A stretch of DNA of 38,623 bases, taken from contig NZ_MQUR01000076.1 of NCBI RefSeq assembly GCF_001953875.1, positions 1 to 38,623 on the forward strand, in the 5' to 3' direction. Source of the DNA: Streptomyces amritsarensis (GTDB lineage: Bacteria; Actinomycetota; Actinomycetes; Streptomycetales; Streptomycetaceae). The notes under the pieces were generated by a model that worked only from the letters and a program-made list of their open reading frames with translations, ran no database searches and was not told where the DNA came from. Position numbers and translations under genes: made by a program. Of this stretch, positions 32,653-38,623 are shown piece by piece; position 1 is the stretch's first letter; each line of letters begins with the position of its first letter.

Positions 32653-33218
32653 TTTCGTTGTTTATTGAGCGAGTTCGAAAGCCTGTTCAGCGTATCGATC
32701 GGCGCGGACATGCCATACGCCCGCCCGGGTCTGAAAGGCCACGGTTTGATCACGCCGCGACCCAGCAGCGCAGTCAGGGTCCGGGCGGGCCGATACGGAT
32801 CAACCCCCCGACCACCCGTGAACCGGCCCCGCCGCTCGTCGGCGGCCGTGGACGCCCTGTCGGTGCCGCGTGCCGTCGTGGACCACGCCCTCGACCGGAT
32901 CCTGTCCAAGGGCGAGTACGACGCAGTCCGGGGGCTCTCCACGACTGGTGGTCTGCGGATCGGGACCTGCCGGAGGCCGTCACCGCCTCCGGCGAACCCT
33001 CCGTGGACCCTCCGTCGTGTTCGGCTGCGAAAACCGCCGCACCGGCAAGGCCCTCCCTGTTCCTGAACCAACGACGGCATGGCGGAGGGGGCGCATCCCC
33101 TGGTCGACGGGATGTGCGCGCAGGAGCCAGAGGCCTGCACGCACGGGCAACAAGGGCCAGTCATAGCCGAGTTACGGTGTGGACACCTCAGGTCGAGGGC
33201 TCATGAAAGGAAGACTCG
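32653..33218. other. intergenic region without a supportable gene
   Basis: About 565 bases between the divergent PKD and small secreted protein genes, so it should carry both promoters. Open frames are present but Arg/Pro-rich and without recognisable products. I see no gene. Confidence 0.45.
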
Positions 33219-33608
33219 ATGAGTACGATCAAGCCGCGCCGTCGGCGTGGCACGGCCGTCGGAGCTGCCGTCGCGGCCTTGGTGATGGCGGGTGTGCTCA
33301 CGCCTGCGCCGGCGTCCGCGGCGTCCAACTGCCCCAACAATCATCTCTGCTTGTACAAGGTCAGCTTCGGCGTCGAGATCGAGACTTCCGTCCGCCTGGT
33401 CATCCCGGGGTCGACGAGTAGTCGGAGCACTCTGGGGCTGTTCAACAACCAGACGAGCTCGGTGTCCAACCGGACGTACGACGCGTGGTGCCTTACCACC
33501 GATCAAGGTTTGAGAGGGAAGGTGATGAGGGTGGGGCCGTGGGAGAACTGGAACGAGCTGCCCTTCTGGGCTGAGGACGACATCGAGTCCCTCTACAATT
33601 GCTCCTGA
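33219..33608 (+). CDS. small secreted protein resembling peptidase-inhibitor I36 group
   Basis: 129 residues from ATG 33219; AAAGGAAG seven bases upstream. MSTIKPRRRRGTAVGAAVAA and LVMAGVLTPAPASAA form a Sec signal peptide, followed by a mature part of about 90 residues. It contains NCPNNHLCLY near its start, as in the I36/SMPI group of streptomycete protease inhibitors and related beta/gamma-crystallin-like proteins, then GLFNNQTSSVSNRTYDAWCL and a final ESLYNCS. Four Cys suggest two disulphides. Whether it inhibits proteases cannot be told from sequence; many relatives are simply annotated as hypothetical secreted proteins. Confidence 0.82.
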   Translation: MSTIKPRRRRGTAVGAAVAALVMAGVLTPAPASAASNCPNNHLCLYKVSFGVEIETSVRLVIPGSTSSRSTLGLFNNQTSSVSNRTYDAWCLTTDQGLRGKVMRVGPWENWNELPFWAEDDIESLYNCS

Positions 33609-34018
33609 GTGCCTGATCCGATCCAGTACGACAAGGAGTGGTTTGGGTTGGCTTGGGTGAGGACGAGTTGGATTCCCGGCGAGGGTGCCCCGCTCGTTCT
33701 GGTGAGACGGACGGGATGCGGCTTCGCCCGGAACACGCTCTGTCGGAGTGGTGACACGGGACAACCCGGGGGCGGGGGTGTGCCCGCTCAGCCTCGGGTG
33801 TGCTCGCGAGGGGCTGGTTGACCGGCCCGGCGGGACTGCCGCCATCACCCTCATGACCCGTCGCATCACCCGGAAGAAGAAGCTCAGCCCCTCCGCCCTC
33901 ACCCACGCCGCCTGAACCCTCACACCACCAGCCCAGCCGGCAGCCCGGTACACGGGGCGGTGGCAGGCTTCGCCGCCTCAAGTACTCAGGTCCGCGGGCG
34001 ATGGGCGGGGCTCCTCGG
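33609..34018. other. intergenic region with short coding-like tail
   Basis: About 410 bases. At 33817-33915 a plus frame reads VDRPGGTAAITLMTRRITRK and then LSPSALTHAA before a stop. It looks like the C-terminal end of a lost gene, possibly a transposase; I cannot name the family. The rest holds nothing recognisable. Confidence 0.3.
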
Positions 34019-34498
34019 TCAGCCTGGCAGCGCGGAACCTTCGCCGAACGCAGCGAGCAACTGCAGCGGCCACTCAGGATCAGCCTGGCCGATGGCCAGG
34101 GCAACCCACCGATCGGATGCAGGAGGCCGCCACACCTGCATGCTGCCAGCCAGATTGGAAAGGAAGCCCATCGGCTCGGGTGCCTCGAAGTCCGGATCCG
34201 GGAAGTCGAGGCCGAGATAGGACGCGAGGTCGACCGCCTCGGGCGCACCCCAGCGTTCAGTGAGGAGCACAGCCAGACCGGCGAAATCGGCTGCGATGCT
34301 CTCCTCGGCCTCCTCCACCGTCTCGGAGCTTCGGTCCTCCCAGAAGTCCTGGCTCTCCACGAGGACCACCACGTGATACCCGGGACCGCCCCACCGGTCG
34401 GCGGCCCTCTCCTCCTGCGAGGGAAACGGCATTGCGTGAACGCTGTCAACAACGTGCATCAGCTCGTCGGCGGAGCACGTGAGGTGCTGGGTCGGCAT
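34019..34498 (-). CDS. conserved hypothetical protein, 159 aa
   Basis: Starts at ATG 34498 (MPTQHLTCSADELMHVVDSV). The acidic protein contains GGPGYHVVVLVESQDFWEDR, EEAEESIAADFAGLAVLLTE, RWGAPEAVDLASYLGLDF and a C-terminal RWVALAIGQADPEWPLQLLA. The composition and alternation of strands and helices look like a compact soluble alpha/beta protein. It has the look of streptomycete family proteins used as immunity or accessory proteins, but no named domain is recognised. It has no operon partner. Its ribosome binding site is weak (TAGG). Confidence 0.78.
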   Translation of the reverse strand: MPTQHLTCSADELMHVVDSVHAMPFPSQEERAADRWGGPGYHVVVLVESQDFWEDRSSETVEEAEESIAADFAGLAVLLTERWGAPEAVDLASYLGLDFPDPDFEAPEPMGFLSNLAGSMQVWRPPASDRWVALAIGQADPEWPLQLLAAFGEGSALPG

Positions 34499-34871
34499 GC
34501 GCGCAGCCTAGTAGTAGTCCGTCGGCTGGACTCGGCGATGCCCGACCCCTGTGCCACGTCCGACCTCAGCGGCCTGATCAGCGCATACCGCTCTCGCCGA
34601 TGCGCAGCCATACGCGGGATCGTCCGGCTCTCATAGTTTTGCCGCCGTGCGGTCGGTGAAGGCGCCGGTCGGAGGCTGATGCTGCCCCTGGAGCCGTGGT
34701 CCCAGCACCCCCTGATGCTCGCCGGCGGTTGAACCGTTGAGCGCCCCTGCGGTTACGCCTTACATATCTGGATCACGGGTTGGGGGCAGCGGGGATACGT
34801 GCGCCCTGTCGGCGATCCGGGGATCATGTCTGCCTGTATGAAGAGCCGCTGCTGAGCTGGGGGAAGCTGCT
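34499..34871. other. intergenic region between divergent genes
   Basis: About 370 bases separating the 34498 and 34872 starts. It should hold both promoters; TTGAGC at 34737 followed 18 bases later by TACATA is a weak candidate for the plus direction. No gene seen. Confidence 0.35.
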
Positions 34872-35534
34872 GTGAGCACGGGAAAATGGCTGTGGGTCTG
34901 CCTACAGCGCTACGTCATGATCGCCGCTCTCGGCTGGTTGGCTGCGGCGCTGGTGTTGCCGGTTCTGGGCGAGGACCCCTTCTGGGCGTCGTTCGGTGCG
35001 GGGCTGGGGGTGGGGCTGGTCGTGGTGCCGCTCCTGACGGTCGTGACCGTGTTCGTTCTCGTCCTGCTGGCCGGTCGGCGGTTCGAGCCGCCGACCGGCG
35101 GTCCCTCGCGGATCCGGGGCGGCTGGCTGATCGTGCTGCCCCTGGTCCTGCTGCTGCCCGTGGCCCTGCTTGTGCCGCTTCAGTACCTGATCGTGCTCGG
35201 CGCGCAGCTCGTGTACCTGGTGTGGGTGCTGCCCTGCCAGGACGCCCGCGACACGGCGGACGTGCTGGGTTCGCTTGCCGACCCGGCCGTGCCCGCGGAG
35301 CAGCGGGCCCGGGTGGCACGGGCGGTCGTGGGACTGCAGGGCAGGACGGTGGTCGAAGCCCTGGTGCAGGCCTCGGCCGACGCGGAACCGGAGGTCGCCG
35401 AAGCGGGACTGGAGACTCTCTGCAGCATCTGGCGGCGCGACGGAGTCGTCGGCGAGGGCCTGCTGCTGAAGCTCGACCCGCAGGCACAGGACCGCGTCCG
35501 GGCCCTCGGTGTTAGGGTGCGGTCCCCTTGGTGA
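34872..35534 (+). CDS. membrane protein with HEAT-like cytosolic tail
   Basis: 220 residues from GTG 34872 with GGGGGAAG upstream. Four hydrophobic stretches are visible: MIAALGWLAAALVLPVLG, ASFGAGLGVGLVVVPLLTVV running into TVFVLVLLAG, WLIVLPLVLLLPVALLV and YLIVLGAQLVYLVWVL. The N-terminal 130 residues therefore form a small multi-pass membrane domain. The C-terminal 85 residues are soluble and helical with HEAT-like pairs (LGSLADPAVPAEQRARVARA, ALVQASADAEPEVAEAGLET). The function is unknown; a membrane anchor carrying a small binding platform is the simplest reading. It is monocistronic. Confidence 0.83.
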   Translation: MSTGKWLWVCLQRYVMIAALGWLAAALVLPVLGEDPFWASFGAGLGVGLVVVPLLTVVTVFVLVLLAGRRFEPPTGGPSRIRGGWLIVLPLVLLLPVALLVPLQYLIVLGAQLVYLVWVLPCQDARDTADVLGSLADPAVPAEQRARVARAVVGLQGRTVVEALVQASADAEPEVAEAGLETLCSIWRRDGVVGEGLLLKLDPQAQDRVRALGVRVRSPW

Positions 35535-35631
35535 GAACGGCGGCGATCGGCTTCGACGCTCCGTGAAACGACGCACGTAGGCTTCCCGGCCTCAGCGCTC
35601 CCGGTCCAGTCCAAGGGCGGCCAGTACCTTT

Positions 35632-36156
35632 TCAGGGCTCCACGCCGCAGCGTTGCGCAATTGCTTCCAGACGTTCGAGTTCCCGTCGCGCTGCTGTTGG
35701 ATGAGCGAGATCAAGAGCCATCCCTGCGCGGGCCCAGACGTAGAGGATGTCCTGGCGGGTGGCGGCGTCGAGGCCGGGGGCACTCTGGAGGCGTCGGCCC
35801 GTGACACGCAGGTAGATCGCGATGCTCTCGAGATCCTCGCGCAAGTGCACAGGAAGCACCTGCCGCAGTTCGTCCTTGGCGTAGTCGCGCGCCTGCCGGT
35901 CCGCCGCACAGGGGCCCGGCTGCTCAGGAGCCCAGGGAAGGCCAGCCTCTCGGGCGTCGTCGTACATCTGTGCGACCAAGGCGCGTGCAAACGCGAGATC
36001 ACCCTCATCGGCCGCCGCGCGGGCCGAGCCCAAGGTGGAGCGCAGTCGTGCACGGACCTGGAAATCCTCGCCGGTCCGGGCGTTCAGATAGCTGGACCAC
36101 ACGTCAAACGCCCTGTTCAACTCGGCATCCAGCATCAGCTTGTACACGTCCGGCAC
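35632..36156 (-). CDS. conserved hypothetical helical protein, 174 aa
   Basis: Starts at GTG 36156 (PDVYKLMLDAELNRAFDVWS after Met), with GAGGGG seven bases upstream; the longer frame from 36231 is Pro/Arg-rich and unlikely. The protein is mostly helical and charged: ARTGEDFQVRARLRSTLGSA, DEGDLAFARALVAQMYDDAR, DYAKDELRQVLPVHLREDLE, IYLRVTGRRLQSAPGLDAAT and a final ARRELERLEAIAQRCGVEP. It is probably soluble. Family unknown to me; no neighbouring partner gene suggests a role. A second minus frame continues past its stop for about 15 codons but appears to be chance. Confidence 0.75.
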   Translation of the reverse strand: MPDVYKLMLDAELNRAFDVWSSYLNARTGEDFQVRARLRSTLGSARAAADEGDLAFARALVAQMYDDAREAGLPWAPEQPGPCAADRQARDYAKDELRQVLPVHLREDLESIAIYLRVTGRRLQSAPGLDAATRQDILYVWARAGMALDLAHPTAARRELERLEAIAQRCGVEP

Positions 36157-36802
36157 TACGCCGCCCCTCCGTCGGGCCCATCCGGGCATGGAGGGCAGCG
36201 GACAGGATAGGACGGGCGCTGGGCGGTGCACCCGCGAATTACCTGGTGCAGGGTGCAGGACAGGGGAGAGGCGGACGCCGCCCGGCCCGCTCCGCTTCCG
36301 GGTCGTGTGTCTGCATCACACACGTGTACGGGAACGGGTTGATCGTCCGGGCCGGGAGCCGCGGTTATCCGTCGGACGACGGACGCCGAACGGGTCGAGG
36401 TCCGTGCCCCGCTTCCGGCGCCGGCCTGGCTGGAGGGCCGGGGCGGGCAGCCGGAGGGCTGCTCTCACCGGCCCGGGAGGAGGCCGGGGTGGGGGGTGTC
36501 CGGGTGCCGTACGGATCGGGGAGGTAGCCCATCGTGCGGGCGGGCCTGCCCCATGACGCCGGGGGAAGGGGCGTCACGGGGGAGGGGCCCGCTACGGAAG
36601 CCCACCCCCACGGCGAGGCCTCCGGTACGTACGCGTCTGACCCGGCGCCTCCTCCCCAAACGTCCTTCCGGGCCATTCTGAGCGGGCGCCACGTCCGGCT
36701 GCTCGCGGACTTGCGCGCAGAGCCCTTCCGACGCTGGTCGGGGCGTGGACCCTGGCTCTGTTCCGGATGCTGTGCCGGCCGGGTCGTCGCACGCTGGGGT
36801 GC
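36157..36802. other. intergenic region
   Basis: About 645 bases between divergent genes. It contains the large hairpin at 36537-36591 and a small one at 36304-36324 (CGTGTGT/ACACACG). No gene that I can support. Confidence 0.4.
36537..36591. other. long imperfect hairpin of unknown role
   Basis: TGACGCC at 36554-36560 pairs with GGCGTCA at 36570-36576 over a 9-base loop, and the stem is extended by GGGCC-GCCCC against GGGG-GGGGCCC. It is not close to the end of any gene, so it may be a leader structure, a small RNA or remnant of an element end. Confidence 0.4.
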
Positions 36803-37027
36803 ATGGCGGATCAGACGGAGATCGTGATCCATCCCGTGTCGCCGCAGGGCGGGCGGAAGGTCACCGTGCACGCCCTCGGCGTGGATGTGGACCTCGGTCG
36901 GGCGTTCTCACCCGGGGACGTGTCGGAGTTCCTGCGCCGGGCCGGCCTGGAGGACGTGGATCTGTCCGAGGACGGGCCGGTCCGGTGGGAGGGTGGCGGC
37001 CCAGAGGTGTGGGCCGGCGACATCTGA
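36803..37027 (+). CDS. small conserved hypothetical protein, 74 aa
   Basis: Starts at ATG 36803 (MADQTEIVIHPVSPQGGRKV); a start at 36767 adds an Arg/Cys-rich extension and is less likely. It contains TVHALGVDVDLGRAFSPGDV, SEFLRRAGLEDVDLSEDGPV and a final GGPEVWAGDI. The pattern is that of a small streptomycete family, cytosolic and acidic, without known function. No ribosome binding site stands out beyond a weak GGGG. It is not obviously in an operon. Confidence 0.72.
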   Translation: MADQTEIVIHPVSPQGGRKVTVHALGVDVDLGRAFSPGDVSEFLRRAGLEDVDLSEDGPVRWEGGGPEVWAGDI

Positions 37028-37108
37028 CCCCCGGGCACCGGACGCATGATGCTCTGGGGGTGGGATGGGCTTCCCTGCCGGCGGGCGCTGGCAGGCCGCG
37101 TTCCTGTG

Positions 37109-37318
37109 TCAGGTGTGCAGGCGGCTGTCGGGGCCCTCTCCGCTCTGCATGGTGTTGTTGTCGAACCAGTAGTCCCCTGCCGCCAGATGGCGGAAGGAGC
37201 GGGTGTTCTTGGGCGCCGGCTCGGCGGTGACGGCCCGCTTTCCGTCCTGGGCCGGGGTGCCGGCGGAAAGGATGACGGTGCCTGCGGTGCGGTCCGTGCG
37301 CGCGGTGTGCTCCGGCAT
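37109..37318 (-). CDS. small hypothetical protein, 69 aa
   Basis: Starts at ATG 37318 with AAGGAG eight bases upstream, which favours it over the longer Arg-rich frame. Sequence: MPEHTARTDRTAGTVILSAG, then KRAVTAEPAPKNTRSFRHLA and AGDYWFDNNTMQSGEG. No signal peptide or membrane segment; probably soluble. The family is not known to me, but codon bias and ribosome binding site are convincing. Confidence 0.65.
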   Translation of the reverse strand: MPEHTARTDRTAGTVILSAGTPAQDGKRAVTAEPAPKNTRSFRHLAAGDYWFDNNTMQSGEGPDSRLHT

Positions 37319-37508
37319 GGGAATCCTGCTCCTTACGGTGTGGGGAGGGGTGGGTGTGCTCATCCTCAGCACCGCGGCCTCGCGGCGCATCCGGACCGGC
37401 CACCGCTCACCCTTCCGCCACGCTGCGTAGCGGAAATGGTGCGAGATGTGACTTCGGGTGTCAGTGTGGCGGAGGAAGTACCACCCCACCTATTGAGGAG
37501 TCGCCGTC

Positions 37509-37697
37509 ATGGGCGGTATGCAGGACAAGCGCCAGGAACCGGGCAAGGGTCGCGAGGAGCAGCGGCGGCCGCAGCGTCCCGGTCAGGACCCGGCCCACCC
37601 CGAGCCCGGCATCCCCTCCCGCGGCGGCCAGCGGCCCGACGAGATGGCGCGGCGTCGCGAGGAGGACCCCCTTCACGACGAGCGCGACGACTTCTGA
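37509..37697 (+). CDS. small hydrophilic protein, 62 aa
   Basis: Starts at ATG 37509 with GAGGAG eight bases upstream. It is almost entirely polar: MGGMQDKRQEPGKGREEQRR, then HPEPGIPSRGGQRPDEMARR and REEDPLHDERDDF. The composition (Gln, Arg, Glu, Pro, Gly; no Cys, almost no aliphatics) predicts an intrinsically disordered protein, similar to short stress-associated hydrophilic proteins widespread in streptomycetes. Role unknown. Confidence 0.72.
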   Translation: MGGMQDKRQEPGKGREEQRRPQRPGQDPAHPEPGIPSRGGQRPDEMARRREEDPLHDERDDF

Positions 37698-37961
37698 GCC
37701 CAGCAGCACCCCACGCACGCAGAGCCCGGCCAGGCGCCCGTAGGCATCCCGGCCGGGTTCTGTTCATGCCGTGGGCGGGCCCCACGGGAGTGAGAGCCGC
37801 TCATGGAGAGGGGGTTCCGGAGGCACATGGGCCCCGAGCATCGGCCGACCCGGCCGGGAGGCGCCGGGGCGGGCCGGAGTGGGCTTCGCCGACGGCGCTG
37901 CGGCTCCGCGTGCGGCGTCATTCTGGCGGCGGGGGTGGGGTGGGTGTGCATACTGCTGGGC

Positions 37962-38549
37962 ATGAGGTTTTCGCCCGTTGCCCGTATCCACTTGATGATC
38001 ACGTTCGTGCTGGTGATGTGCGGGGTGGCGGGCGGGGCCTGCTTCGGGTGGCTCCTGGGCGGGCGCGTCACGGGGGTGCTGGCCGCTGTGGCGGCGGGGC
38101 TGGGCGCCGCGATCGGCTCGTTCCTGTCGCGTCGGCATGTGGCTGCCTTCCTCCGTCCCGATCCCGCCTGCGACCGGGATCCTGTGTCGGCTCCCGGCGC
38201 CGACCCCCTGCCTCTTTCCCTCCCCGTCCCCGTCCCGGTCCCCGTTTCCGTTCCTGTCGTGGCGGTGGGCGGATATGCAGAAGGGATCGCGGATGCGGTC
38301 CTGGTGAGTGTGGCGACCTATCAGGCGGCGGCTTTCCCCCTCACGGCATTCGGGGTGAGTGAGGAGGAGCGTGACGCGCGGCGCGGCGTCGCCTACCGGG
38401 TCTGCGCTCACGAGGGCTTGCCGCAGGCGGTGCGGGTGTCGGCGGCCGCGGCACTGGAGGCGGTCGATGAGGGCGTCGATCCCGGCCGTGCACATGCTGC
38501 GGTGCGGGCATTGTCGTTGGCCGTCTATGACCAGCGCGCAGCCCGCTGA
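37962..38549 (+). CDS. two-helix membrane protein with cytosolic or extracellular helical domain
   Basis: 195 residues from ATG 37962 (MRFSPVARIHLMITFVLVMC). Two hydrophobic helices are adjacent (about 11-29 and 33-52, the second AAVAAGLGAAIGSFL). A low-complexity Pro/Val stretch (LPVPVPVPVSVPVVAVG) connects to a helical C-terminal domain: YAEGIADAVLVSVATYQAAA, EEERDARRGVAYRVCAHEGL and AAALEAVDEGVDPGRAHAAV. A start at 37803 in the same frame would add a basic N terminus with one more hydrophobic stretch (CGVILAAGVGWVCILLG) and cannot be excluded; no ribosome binding site separates them clearly. The family is unknown. Confidence 0.7.
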   Translation: MRFSPVARIHLMITFVLVMCGVAGGACFGWLLGGRVTGVLAAVAAGLGAAIGSFLSRRHVAAFLRPDPACDRDPVSAPGADPLPLSLPVPVPVPVSVPVVAVGGYAEGIADAVLVSVATYQAAAFPLTAFGVSEEERDARRGVAYRVCAHEGLPQAVRVSAAAALEAVDEGVDPGRAHAAVRALSLAVYDQRAAR

Positions 38550-38623
38550 GCCTGCTCCTGCCTGCGGGGGGTGGGGGTCGCCTAACTTGTTCTTTAACGT
38601 CCGAGGTCGAACGATGCCTCGTA

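Noticed and set aside
35592..36053. alternative minus frame ending AALGLDRER
   Set aside because: Only the last 30 residues look protein-like; the competing frame from GTG 36156 has a good ribosome binding site and consistent helical composition.
1..38623. tRNA, rRNA or biosynthetic gene cluster
   Set aside because: I found no cloverleaf-like sequence, rRNA segment, or PKS/NRPS/terpene core motif on either strand.

Overview
The window looks like chromosomal accessory DNA of a Streptomyces or close relative. The sequence is very GC-rich with strong third-position GC, which makes antisense frames stay open for kilobases. Many genes start with GTG or TTG behind GGAGG-type ribosome binding sites. 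Recognisable families are typical of that group: a SapA-like secreted protein, ECF sigma, AraC and TetR regulators, a PASTA-less Ser/Thr kinase and several small secreted proteins. I see no rRNA, tRNA, CRISPR array, replication origin or biosynthetic cluster.

Left third (1-13 kb). A partial minus-strand gene leaves the left edge. It is followed by a small conserved protein with a clear hairpin terminator, and then by an unusual ECF sigma factor fused to a zinc-finger anti-sigma-like segment, a membrane helix and a ricin-type lectin domain. Next is a caspase-fold-like protein that seems to lack both catalytic residues. After it come scars: a frameshifted tectonin-type beta-propeller fragment and an IS21-family element in which the istA tail is joined to istB. 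A lipoprotein, a truncated ISAzo13-type transposase and a compact minus-strand operon (AraC regulator, cupin, SGNH/GDSL hydrolase) follow. Then there are degraded sequences with relaxase-like pieces, a small hypothetical gene, and a translationally coupled pair made of a DRYNWD-containing domain and a lipoprotein.

Middle (13-24 kb). An 8-bp tandem repeat and two hairpins precede a roughly 1370-residue protein of unknown function. It is separated by a clearer relaxase pseudogene from a HEAT-repeat protein. After a small acidic protein and a dehydrogenase fragment comes the best-defined regulatory unit: a TetR repressor gene flanked by two minus-strand two-domain tautomerase-like genes. Near-identical 18-bp palindromic sites lie in pairs upstream of both tautomerase genes.

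Right third (24-38.6 kb). This part is rich in exported proteins: a SapA-like protein, a small secreted protein behind an AraC regulator, an MmpS-like protein, a membrane Ser/Thr kinase, a PKD/repeat surface protein whose signal peptide is out of frame with the mature protein, and a small cysteine-containing protein resembling the I36 inhibitor group. A degenerate IS630-type transposase lies between kinase and PKD gene. The end of the window holds ordinary small conserved hypothetical genes and membrane proteins.

Overall this is a patchwork of intact regulator/effector units separated by decayed mobile DNA. IS21, ISAzo13 and IS630 types plus two relaxase scars are present and none looks intact. 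The strongest leads are the sigma-lectin fusion, the TetR/two-tautomerase circuit, the inactive caspase-like protein, the large orphan protein beside the relaxase scar, and the frameshift in the PKD protein.
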